From: CAYFUR01 sp964346275
GTDB lineage: Bacteria > Sumerlaeota > Sumerlaeia > SLMS01
Assembly (NCBI GenBank): GCA_964346275.1
Contig: CAYFUR010000093.1
Coordinates: 1 to 14,467 of the forward strand
Direction: 5' to 3'
Length of the DNA: 14,467 nt
Shown: piece by piece, positions 1 through 6,461 of the stretch
Numbering within the stretch: the first letter of the stretch is position 1
How the letters are laid out: the number at the start of each line of letters is the position of its first letter
Notes under the pieces: generated by a model
What the model saw: only the letters and a program-made list of their open reading frames with translations
Databases searched by the model: none
What the model was told of the DNA's origin: nothing
Made by a program: the position numbers and the translations under genes

Positions 1-431
1 TCGCCATGGCGATAGCGCGGAAAGCCCAGGATGCGCACCAGCAGAGGATAGAGCAGGATTTCCCCGGCGCGGATTGCGAGAAAAATGGGCAGCGCCGGCA
101 CCGTGACCCAGAGGCCCAGGTGGTTGCGCACCGGCCCCACGATCCGGTCGAGCGTTTTCCGGATCGTCGAGGCGCCGCGATGGCCGCGGGCCGCGCTGTG
201 AAGAATCGTAAAGGTGATCAGGCCGAGAGCCTGGCCCGCCAGGCAGCCGCCGAACCCTTCCCAGCCGCCGCGCATCGCCGCGTAAATCCAGGGCAGCCAC
301 GTGAACAGGCTCATCACGACGTCCAGCAGGGGAGCGCGGGCGACCGATTCGCTCGCCCGCCACGCCAGCATCACCAGCGCAATCAGGCCGAGCGTCCAGA
401 TCCAGGCAATCAGCAGGGCGGAGAGAAACAT
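1..431 (-). CDS. Uncharacterised multi-pass membrane protein, C-terminus missing at window edge
   Basis: The frame opens at an ATG (431) and stays open to base 1 with no stop, giving 143 residues of an incomplete protein. It starts 24 bp after the stop of the YfhO-like gene, with an AAAGG about 9 nt upstream, so the two are probably co-transcribed. Residues 2-23 form a strong hydrophobic helix (MFLSALLIAWIW start); further hydrophobic stretches follow around 36-52 and 63-80, then a basic segment with RNHLGLWVTVPALP and a last helix ending in LLYPLLVRILGFPRYRHG. From memory, this last stretch resembles a conserved, functionally unknown membrane protein family whose next segment is cysteine- and tryptophan-rich; I cannot confirm it here. 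No catalytic motif is visible. Membrane location is well supported; function is unknown. Confidence 0.75.
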   Translation of the reverse strand, partial: MFLSALLIAWIWTLGLIALVMLAWRASESVARAPLLDVVMSLFTWLPWIYAAMRGGWEGFGGCLAGQALGLITFTILHSAARGHRGASTIRKTLDRIVGPVRNHLGLWVTVPALPIFLAIRAGEILLYPLLVRILGFPRYRHG

Positions 432-455
432 GGCGGCGCCTTTCGCAAGCGGAAA

Positions 456-2909
456 TCAGGAGACTGATACGCGGCGAGTGTGAAACCGGCGCCACATCGC
501 GCCAATGAAAATCGCGGCGAGCACCAGCGCGGCGCCCAGGGACACGCGAAGCCCCGTCCGCCATCCCGGCGGGCGATAGCGCATCTCGACCGTGTGCGGC
601 CCGCCCGGCACCGGCGCATAGCGCAGCAGGCCGTTGGCCACGCCCATATCCTCCCAGCCGTCCCCGGAATCCGCCAGGCGGTATTCCCATCCCGGCCAAT
701 GCACGTCGCGCACGAGCAGGATGGAGCCCTCCGGCGGCGCGTCTATACGCACCTTTTGATAAGAAGGTTCGTCCGCCAGCACCTTGATCCCCGGCGGCGT
801 CAGCCCGCTTTCCACGGGCGGCAGTTCCTTCCACTGGGGATCGGCCAGCACGGTGTCCGCCTCGGGCTTCGAGGGATCGTGCCAGAACAGGAAGTTCTCC
901 ATTTCCTGTTCATCCATGGGGCGCCATCGCTTGGCGTAATCGAATCGCGGCCGCGTATTCTTGATTTCCAGCAGGTCGAACCCGCGATGCCACTGGACGA
1001 CGCGGAATTCGTGGCCGAGGTTCCGCGCATGGCAGAGCGCGTCGCTTTCGTCGAAGCGCGATCGCTCAACCACCAGGTGGGATACGGCAAGGTGGCGAAG
1101 CGGCGCCGGATTGCACAGCAGGCGGCTGTCGCGGAAACCAACGCCCACGTTGGCCAGGCCGACGTAGCGTTCGAGCTGCATATTCAGCAACGGGCCGTAT
1201 CCGTTCAGCGACCTGTATCCCGGAAACAGAAACGTCAGATGGGGATACGCGAGATAGCCCACCGTATTCGCGTCGGGAGATAGGCTGTAGAGACGCACGA
1301 CATCGTCCTGGACGCGTTCGGGAAAGAGCGGGTTGGCATCGGCGTTCAGGATTTCCCGCGGGCGGCCGGGCTCGAACAGGGCGTGGCGCTGGAGAATTTT
1401 CGTGTCGAGGCAAAGCAGCGCCAGCACCACCATCCCGGCAGCCAGCGGCACCCGGCGGCAGAAGAGCAGCGCCCCCCCCAGAAGCACGCTGATCAGCGCG
1501 TGGATACCGGTGAGATCGAAGAATCCGCCCGCCCCGGGCAGGCCCAGGCGGCGCAGCGTCGCGTCCATGTGGCGCACGTCCGGCGGGCTGGAGAAAAACG
1601 CCTGGCGCCAGAAACCGTCCGTGGCCGCCGCCGTGCCGGAGGGCGAATTGCGAAAGACCAGCGCCAGGCCGATAATCAACGCGGCAAAGGCCGCCCACGC
1701 GGCCAGAAACCACCCGAGGCGCTTCCACGCCGCCAAGCGCAGCAGCTCCTGCATCCCGTGGGCGCCCAGGATCACGCCAAAAGTGGTGGCGAGAAACAGG
1801 TAGCGCGATGGAATGCGGAAGAAGCTGAACGGCGGCACGCCGAAGAGGTGTCTATACGGCGGAAAATGCTCGCCCAGGGCCAATAGATACGCCGCCACGG
1901 CCCCGAGAGCAAACAGGACAATGGCGCGGCCGCGGGGGCCGCCGCGCACGCGGCGCCGCAGCACCCAGAACACAACCGCCAGCAGCGCCAGCGCCCACGC
2001 GAAGGACGGAATCGCCACCACCAGCTCCGACGCATAGCCGTCGCCGAAATAGCGCATATATCCAAAGGCGCGGGGCGACAGGAAAAAGAGCACGTGCGAC
2101 GGGCTGAAGCTCGACGCCATCCAAAGCTCCGGCGTCATCGCCGCCCGCGGCGTGGATTCGATCAGCCGCAGCGAACTGAATAACTGCGCCCCCATGAGCC
2201 CCGTGCCGAGCGCCCCCGCCGCCGCCATCCAAAGCGCCGCCCGCAGCGACAGCCATCGCCAGCGCAGCGTCTCGATCCACTCCAGCACGATCCACAGCAC
2301 CGTGAAGAGATAGATCTGCTGGTAGCCAATGGCGATCTGCACCCCCAGCGCCAGGGAAAACGCCACGGCCCGCTCCGGTCCCGGCTGGCGCATCAGCCGC
2401 CGCGCCAGCCATACCACCCACGGCGCCATCAGCCCCGTCTCGCGCATGGAGATATGCGCCCAGTGGGAAATCCAGAAGGAATTCGCGGCAAACAGCAGCC
2501 CCCCCGCCACGGCCACAAACGGAACGAATCGCCGCGACCGCAGATAGACAAACATCCCCAGCGCGCCCATGAACGAATGAAAAAACGCCAGAACGTTGGA
2601 AATCCAAGGCGGCGAGACGATATACAGCCAGTTGGGCGGATACAGCACGCCGGTGTACGACGTAGCAAAGATCGGCATCCCGCCGAACACCTTGCTGGTG
2701 AAAAAGGGAAAATGCCCCTGGGCGAGCTGGCGCCCCGCCTCCACGCGCCAGGGAATGTATTCCGAAAAACTCTCGTCCCAGCGAAACCCGCCGTTCAGCA
2801 GCCCCGGCGTCTGGACCAGGGCAAAGGCCGCGAACGCCAGCAGCACCGGCAGCCAAACGCGCCAGCGCGGCGGCGGGGAAAAAGCGAAGCTGTCGGGCGG
2901 GTGGGACAT
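456..2909 (-). CDS. YfhO-family polytopic membrane protein (putative GT-C glycosyltransferase)
   Basis: An 817-residue integral membrane protein with about a dozen hydrophobic helices, the first at about 18-36 and the last at about 786-806. The first outer loop holds RWDESFSEYIPWR (D45, E46), then GHFPFF..KVFGGMPIF and LYPPNWL, matching the G-x-x-P-x-W/F...GGMP...YPP pattern of YfhO proteins (Pfam Bacterial membrane protein YfhO). FFRIPSRYLF in the middle and VRDVHWPGWEYRL, VPGGPHTVEMRYRPPGW near the end are also typical. Family knowledge: GT-C fold enzymes that transfer a sugar from a polyprenyl-phosphate donor outside the membrane; in Bacillus, YfhO works with the GtrB-like CsbB to put GlcNAc on lipoteichoic acid. 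A GtrB-like gene lies divergently at 3691, which supports that type of role. The acceptor is unknown. GGAGG lies 17 nt before the ATG, rather far, so the start is slightly uncertain. Confidence 0.88.
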   Translation of the reverse strand: MSHPPDSFAFSPPPRWRVWLPVLLAFAAFALVQTPGLLNGGFRWDESFSEYIPWRVEAGRQLAQGHFPFFTSKVFGGMPIFATSYTGVLYPPNWLYIVSPPWISNVLAFFHSFMGALGMFVYLRSRRFVPFVAVAGGLLFAANSFWISHWAHISMRETGLMAPWVVWLARRLMRQPGPERAVAFSLALGVQIAIGYQQIYLFTVLWIVLEWIETLRWRWLSLRAALWMAAAGALGTGLMGAQLFSSLRLIESTPRAAMTPELWMASSFSPSHVLFFLSPRAFGYMRYFGDGYASELVVAIPSFAWALALLAVVFWVLRRRVRGGPRGRAIVLFALGAVAAYLLALGEHFPPYRHLFGVPPFSFFRIPSRYLFLATTFGVILGAHGMQELLRLAAWKRLGWFLAAWAAFAALIIGLALVFRNSPSGTAAATDGFWRQAFFSSPPDVRHMDATLRRLGLPGAGGFFDLTGIHALISVLLGGALLFCRRVPLAAGMVVLALLCLDTKILQRHALFEPGRPREILNADANPLFPERVQDDVVRLYSLSPDANTVGYLAYPHLTFLFPGYRSLNGYGPLLNMQLERYVGLANVGVGFRDSRLLCNPAPLRHLAVSHLVVERSRFDESDALCHARNLGHEFRVVQWHRGFDLLEIKNTRPRFDYAKRWRPMDEQEMENFLFWHDPSKPEADTVLADPQWKELPPVESGLTPPGIKVLADEPSYQKVRIDAPPEGSILLVRDVHWPGWEYRLADSGDGWEDMGVANGLLRYAPVPGGPHTVEMRYRPPGWRTGLRVSLGAALVLAAIFIGAMWRRFHTRRVSVS

Positions 2910-3068
2910 CGCGGGCGGCGGGCAAGCCTCCAGAAGATGAAGAAAGCGTGTCGCCAGAGCGGCCGATCAGGTCAAGAGGTTCGGGGGGAAGGGGCCTATT
3001 CCAGAGAAAGCGAATCGAACTGGTTTTACCACCACAGGGTTATCCCTTAAAGTTCTGCCAACATCGAT

Positions 3069-3365
3069 TTATTTCTTCGGGGAGAATGAATAGGCCATTC
3101 TATCTGTCTTTTTCGTGCCGAGGTCTCGATCTTTTGAAAACTGTGTATGCCAAGCCGAATACATGCGGTTCAGTGCAGCTATTAGAGAAACCATGCAGAA
3201 CAGGAGTACAGATGCCAAGACTCCCATGCCTCCCAACAATGCGATCGCAAGCCCAACATGCGAGTCTGCCGGGATGAGAAAAATGCCTATTACTATGGCA
3301 AGAAGACCGAGTAGGCCCGCGCAGATGGCAGCCAAGACTTCCAGAACTGGTGAGTAAACCTTCAT
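3069..3365 (-). CDS. Small two-helix membrane protein, no recognised family
   Basis: A 98-residue protein starting MKVYSPVLEV and ending in TAA. The frame is open further upstream, but that part is basic, repetitive-looking and lacks hydrophobic character, while ATG 3365 directly precedes the first membrane helix and has a GGGG about 7 nt before it, so I chose this start. Helices lie at about 8-31 and 37-65, joined by the short loop IPADSHV; the C-terminal third (NRMYSAWHTQFSKDRD...) is charged and probably cytoplasmic. It is not a GtrA-type flippase by length or helix number. It lies 159 bp upstream of the YfhO-like gene on the same strand and in a region markedly lower in GC than its neighbours, which suggests recent acquisition or a fast-evolving lineage-specific gene. 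Function unknown. Confidence 0.6.
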   Translation of the reverse strand: MKVYSPVLEVLAAICAGLLGLLAIVIGIFLIPADSHVGLAIALLGGMGVLASVLLFCMVSLIAALNRMYSAWHTQFSKDRDLGTKKTDRMAYSFSPKK

Positions 3366-3502
3366 ACCGATATCCCCGCAGCTGGCTGTGTCAGCGTTTC
3401 CAAATTTTGTTTGAAAACTATTGTTCGAATTTGTTCTTCCACACGTGCAGAGGAAAGAAGAATCTAGAGTTTGCCGCGATCTCTTCCGCAAATCAGGTTC
3501 CC

Positions 3503-3535
3503 GATTACGAGGATGAGGACGATTACGATAATGAC
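3503..3535. repeat. Degenerate hexamer array, consensus GANNAY
   Basis: Five consecutive six-base units plus half a sixth fit GANNAY (for example GATTAC twice, GAGGAC, GATAAT). Read on the plus strand it would encode an alternating acidic run DYEDEDDYDND, read on the minus strand a valine/isoleucine run; neither frame belongs to a recognisable protein. It sits between two divergent genes. Similar short hexamer arrays between genes, often misannotated as peptides rich in DY/EY or RT dipeptides, are something I recall from several environmental phyla; that link is recollection, not measured here. Confidence 0.55.
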
Positions 3536-3546
3536 GGCCCGGACTT

Positions 3547-3563
3547 CGCCACACGCCGTGGCG
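3547..3563. other. Hairpin in glycosyltransferase leader
   Basis: CGCCAC (3547-3552) and GTGGCG (3558-3563) form a perfect 6-bp stem with a 5-base loop, 127 nt upstream of the glycosyltransferase ATG. No T-tract follows, so it is not a typical terminator. It may be a structured part of the mRNA leader or part of a dispersed extragenic repeat that includes the adjacent hexamer array. Confidence 0.35.
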
Positions 3564-3680
3564 GATGCCCCGGCTTCGCTCTGGCGAGCTTCGGTGGGCG
3601 GGGGCAAAGATGGGGATTGCCACTCTTTCCCTTGTTGCAACGATGGAGGGTCCAGGACTTTCGCGCCTGGAATCCCGAGC

Positions 3681-3686
3681 GGAGGG
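3681..3686 (+). promoter_or_regulatory. Ribosome-binding site fixing the glycosyltransferase start
   Basis: GGAGGG lies four bases before ATG 3691. It decides between that start and the longer frame reaching back to 3565, whose extra 42 residues lack family similarity. Confidence 0.7.
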
Positions 3687-3690
3687 CGTC

Positions 3691-4674
3691 ATGGCTCAGA
3701 AGAAATCTTCCGCCGCGCCGGAGCTGTCGATCATCCTGCCCGCCTTTAACGAGGGCGCCCACCTGCGCGATACGCTGCGCATCGTCGAGCGCCATCTGGG
3801 CGAGGTGGGCGAGAGCTACGAAATCATCGTGGTGGACGATGGTTCCCGCGATAACACCTGGGAGGCTGTGGAAGAAGCCAGCCACTCGATGAAAGGTGTG
3901 CGCGGGATCCAGCTCAGCCGGAATTTTGGAAAAGAACGGGCGCTCTGCGCGGGGCTCGAAGCGGCGCGGGGAAACGCCGCCATCGTGATGGATGCCGATC
4001 TCCAGCATCCGCCGGAACTGCTCCGCAAAATGGTGGCGATCTGGAAATCGGGCGAGGCCGATATCGTCGAGGCGGTCAAAACCACGCGCGGGCGCGAATC
4101 GGCGTTTAGCCGGTTTTCCGCCTCGCTCTTTTACCGCACCATGAAGCTGCTCACGGGATACAACCTGGCGAACGCGTCGGATTTCAAGCTGCTCGACCGG
4201 CGCGTGCTCGACGCCTGGGCGCGCATGACGGAAAGCAACGTCTTCTTTCGCGGCATGGCGGCGTGGATGGGTTTCCGGGTCAAGCGCCTGCGCTTTGTCG
4301 TGGCGGACCGCGTCGAGGGCGCGTCCAAGTGGTCGCCGGTGGCGCTGACGCGGCTGGCGGCCTCCGCCATCGTGTCGTTTTCCTCGATTCCGCTGCGCAT
4401 CACGCTGATTTTCGGTGTCGTGTTTCTGGTGCTGGCGGTGCTGATCGGGGCTCGGACGCTCCAGCTCTGGATCGCCGGCGAGGCCGCCGTGGGCTTTACC
4501 ACGGTGATCATCATGCAGCTCATCAGCGGCGGCTTTATCATGCTGTCGCTGGGCATCATCGGCGAGTATATCGCCATGATCTACGAGGAAGCCAAGGGCC
4601 GGCCGCGCTACCTTGTCGCGCGCACCACGGATTCAGGAGATGGAAAGCGGAAAGCGCCGAAGCAGACCGGGTAG
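3691..4674 (+). CDS. GtrB/DPM1-type polyprenyl-phosphate glycosyltransferase (GT2)
   Basis: A 327-residue membrane-bound GT2 enzyme. The GT-A domain shows LSIILPAFNEG (12-22), IIVVDDGSRDNT (45-56), the metal/nucleotide-binding DADLQHPPE (D101, D103), SDFKLLDRR (163-171) and the acceptor-side RGMAAWMGF and EGASKWS. Two C-terminal helices follow at about 236-257 and 270-296. Family knowledge: such proteins load glucose, GlcNAc, mannose or a related sugar from a nucleotide sugar onto undecaprenyl phosphate at the cytoplasmic face; a GtrA-type flippase and a GT-C enzyme then finish transfer outside. The divergent YfhO-like gene is a natural GT-C partner. Length fits GtrB, CsbB and ArnC. Sugar specificity cannot be read from the sequence. 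ATG 3691 is chosen over upstream codons because of its ribosome-binding site. Confidence 0.92.
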   Translation: MAQKKSSAAPELSIILPAFNEGAHLRDTLRIVERHLGEVGESYEIIVVDDGSRDNTWEAVEEASHSMKGVRGIQLSRNFGKERALCAGLEAARGNAAIVMDADLQHPPELLRKMVAIWKSGEADIVEAVKTTRGRESAFSRFSASLFYRTMKLLTGYNLANASDFKLLDRRVLDAWARMTESNVFFRGMAAWMGFRVKRLRFVVADRVEGASKWSPVALTRLAASAIVSFSSIPLRITLIFGVVFLVLAVLIGARTLQLWIAGEAAVGFTTVIIMQLISGGFIMLSLGIIGEYIAMIYEEAKGRPRYLVARTTDSGDGKRKAPKQTG

Positions 4675-4749
4675 CACAACCCCCTTACACTTGCTCGTGA
4701 GCCTCCACTTACACTCCGTACTTCCTCTCCCCGTTTTCTCCGCGGTGCC

Positions 4750-4804
4750 CCTAAAAATCGTGCGCGCGGAGCGTGCCTTTCGGCGATCACCCCGCGCGGC
4801 TTAT
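4750..4804. repeat. 55-bp direct repeat, copy 1 (left of gap)
   Basis: This segment is identical to 4905-4959 and ends exactly at the first N. It contains inverted arms CGCGCGG (4763-4769) and CCGCGCG (4792-4798), a 7-bp stem with a 22-base loop. The exact 55-bp length ending at the gap points to one k-mer placed at the ends of two joined contigs rather than a true tandem repeat. Confidence 0.9.
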
Positions 4805-4904
4805 NNNNNNNNNNNNNNNNNNNNNNNNNNNNNNNNNNNNNNNNNNNNNNNNNNNNNNNNNNNNNNNNNNNNNNNNNNNNNNNNNNNNNNNNNNNNNNNN
4901 NNNN
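4805..4904. other. Assembly gap of 100 N
   Basis: Exactly 100 ambiguous bases, the usual fixed placeholder for an unknown gap. Because the flanking 55 bp are identical, the contigs may simply overlap, in which case no sequence is missing. Confidence 0.98.
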
Positions 4905-4959
4905 CCTAAAAATCGTGCGCGCGGAGCGTGCCTTTCGGCGATCACCCCGCGCGGCTTAT
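4905..4959. repeat. 55-bp direct repeat, copy 2 (right of gap)
   Basis: Base-for-base identical to 4750-4804, beginning at the first base after the N run. The left and right outer flanks of the two copies differ, as expected when two contigs share a terminal k-mer. Confidence 0.9.
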
Positions 4960-4986
4960 ATTGAGAAGAAAGCCCTCGAATCACTC

Positions 4987-5009
4987 CGGCGGCTTTCCGC
5001 CGTTGTTTT
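4987..5009 (+). terminator. Probable rho-independent terminator
   Basis: CGGCGG (4987-4992), loop CTTT and CCGCCG (4997-5002) form a perfect 6-bp GC stem followed by TTGTTTT. Orientation fits termination of plus-strand transcription coming from the glycosyltransferase side. It is separated from that gene by the assembly gap. Confidence 0.5.
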
Positions 5010-5081
5010 CGTCCGTTGCTCGATAAGGCAAAACTTGGACCGTCTTCACAAACGTTTCATCCACCCAGTGGCTTTTCAGGA

Positions 5082-6461
5082 TTACTCCTGGACAACCCGT
5101 GCGGGCGACACGCCGCTCGGCGATTCCACCACGCTTTCGGCGGCGTTGGTTTCGAACACCAGCGGCTCCAGGCCCGGATCTTCCACGGACTCGGGAACCC
5201 GCTCGATCTTGGCGCCCAGTCCGCGAAGCTTCTGCTCCATGGCCTCGTATCCGCGCTCGATATGATAGATGCGACGGATTTGCGATTTGCCATGAGCGGC
5301 AAGGGAGGCCAGCACCAGCGCGGCTCCCGCGCGCAGATCGCTCGCCATCACCGCCGCGCCTTCCAGCGCCGGGACGCCGGTTATCTCGATGCGTCCCTTT
5401 TCCGGCGGAGTGATGCGCGCGCCCAGGCGTTTCAGCTCGGGCACGTGCATGAATCGCTCGGGATAGATCGTATCGCGCAATGATGACACACCCGGTGTCA
5501 GCGCCAGCAACGCCGTCAGCGGAGCCTGCACATCCGTCGGAAAGCCGGGAAAGGGTTCCGTCACGATTTGGAGCGGACGTTTCTTTGCCTTTTCCCGCCG
5601 CACGCGCAGGGTGCGCTCGTCTTTCCACTGGAGCGCGGCGCCCCAGTTTTCCAGCGCGGTGAGCGTCGAGCCGATAAATTCCGGCGCCGGCGCATTTTCC
5701 AGCGTCACGTCGCCGTGGGTCATCAATGTGGCCACGGCATAGGTGGCCGCCTCGATGCGGTCGGGCTGCACGGTCCAGCGTGTTCCCCGCAGTTTTTTGA
5801 CGCCCTCGATGCGCAGGGTGTGCGTTCCCGCGCCTTCCACTCTGGCGCCCATGGCGTTGAGGAACCGGGCCAGCTCCACGACTTCCGGCTCGCAGGCGGC
5901 ATCGTCGATCACCGTCGTGCCCTTGGCCACGGCGGCCACCATCAACACATTGCAGGTGGCGCCGACACTGGTGCCGTTTTTTCCGAGGAGAGAGAGCCGC
6001 GCGCCGGCCAATCCGCGCGACAGCGCGTGGAGATAGCCCTGGCTGCGGGCGAGCTGCACCCCGAGCGCTTTAAAGCCCCGGATGTGCAGATCCACGGGCC
6101 GGTCGCCGATGGCACATCCGCCGGGCTCCGACACGCGGGCCTTTCCCATGCGGGCGATCATGGGCCCCATGGCATAGAACGACGCGCGCATTTTGCGCAT
6201 GATTTCGTAAGGAACGAAGTCTCTGTGGACGCCAGAGGGATCGATTTCCATCCGGCCGTTCTCGAACGAGACGCGGGCCCCCAGGTGTTCGATGAGGCCG
6301 CGCATTTCGCGAATATCCCGCAAATCCGGGACGCTTTCCAAAACCGTTGGCTCGTCGGTGAGGAGCGAGGCGGTGAGCAGCGGGAGGCAGGCATTCTTCG
6401 AGCCGCTGATTCGGACGGTGCCGGCAAGCGGCACGGCTCCGTCGATTTGATACATGTCCAT
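5082..6461 (-). CDS. murA: UDP-N-acetylglucosamine 1-carboxyvinyltransferase MurA
   Basis: MurA transfers enolpyruvate from phosphoenolpyruvate to UDP-GlcNAc, the first committed step of peptidoglycan synthesis, in the cytoplasm. The 459-residue product shows ISGSKNACLPLL (K22, N23), the active-site loop SEPGGCAIGDRPVDLH with catalytic Cys116 (Cys115 in E. coli) and R121, GTSVGATCN, PFPGFPTDVQ (D310) and YHIERGYE (R403), so all key residues are present. The cysteine, not aspartate, predicts fosfomycin sensitivity. An AGGAG about 11 nt before ATG 6461 supports this start. The usual C-terminus (LRGLGAKIERV) is reached at about 422; a 37-residue acidic, proline-containing tail follows and is unusual, since E. 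coli MurA has 419 residues in all. It is monocistronic here: convergent with the glycosyltransferase and divergent from the sigma gene. Confidence 0.97.
   Translation of the reverse strand: MDMYQIDGAVPLAGTVRISGSKNACLPLLTASLLTDEPTVLESVPDLRDIREMRGLIEHLGARVSFENGRMEIDPSGVHRDFVPYEIMRKMRASFYAMGPMIARMGKARVSEPGGCAIGDRPVDLHIRGFKALGVQLARSQGYLHALSRGLAGARLSLLGKNGTSVGATCNVLMVAAVAKGTTVIDDAACEPEVVELARFLNAMGARVEGAGTHTLRIEGVKKLRGTRWTVQPDRIEAATYAVATLMTHGDVTLENAPAPEFIGSTLTALENWGAALQWKDERTLRVRREKAKKRPLQIVTEPFPGFPTDVQAPLTALLALTPGVSSLRDTIYPERFMHVPELKRLGARITPPEKGRIEITGVPALEGAAVMASDLRAGAALVLASLAAHGKSQIRRIYHIERGYEAMEQKLRGLGAKIERVPESVEDPGLEPLVFETNAAESVVESPSGVSPARVVQE

Larger units (their letters stand above)
3366..3690. 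other. Divergent low-GC spacer with short repeats and a hairpin
   Basis: This 325-bp stretch separates the minus-strand membrane genes from the plus-strand glycosyltransferase and should hold promoters for both. Bases 3407-3440 are AT-rich with a direct repeat TTGTTYGAA at 3407-3415 and 3421-3429 and a partial third copy at 3431. A period-6 array follows at 3503-3535 and a hairpin at 3547-3563. Plus-strand frames remain open through part of it, and the glycosyltransferase frame extends back to 3565, but these segments look non-coding: the good ribosome-binding site and the family N-terminus both lie at 3681-3691. No clear -35/-10 pair could be assigned. Confidence 0.55.
4675..5081. other. Convergent intergenic region with assembly gap
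   Basis: This stretch lies between the ends of the glycosyltransferase (plus) and murA (minus). It holds two copies of the octamer CTTACACT (4684-4691 and 4708-4715), a 55-bp sequence present on both sides of 100 Ns, and a terminator-like hairpin near 4987. I see no gene. The real length is uncertain because the gap size is a placeholder. Confidence 0.7.

Noticed and set aside
480..1283. 267-codon plus-strand open frame opposite the YfhO-like gene
   Set aside because: Rich in Arg, His, Gln and Pro with no domain pattern; it mirrors the high third-position GC of the minus-strand gene, which has clear membrane-protein and family features.
1852..2925. 357-codon minus-strand frame overlapping the YfhO-like gene
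   Set aside because: Ala/Gly/Arg-rich out-of-frame shadow of the same strand; no helices or motifs compared with the convincing 817-residue product.
2948..3277. 109-codon plus-strand frame opposite the 98-residue membrane protein
   Set aside because: No hydrophobic or domain signature and it overlaps the frame with two clean transmembrane helices; neither start nor composition supports it.
3350..3892. Plus-strand open frame with DYEDEDDYDND run
   Set aside because: The acidic run is a period-6 DNA repeat and the rest overlaps the glycosyltransferase out of frame; no ribosome-binding site or family match.
4750..4959. Possible CRISPR-like or attachment-site direct repeat
   Set aside because: Only two copies, exactly 55 bp, each abutting the N run; an assembly k-mer overlap explains it better than a biological repeat array or att site.
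4613..4964. Open frames reading across the N gap
   Set aside because: They exist only because N runs do not create stop codons; the sequence beneath is undetermined.
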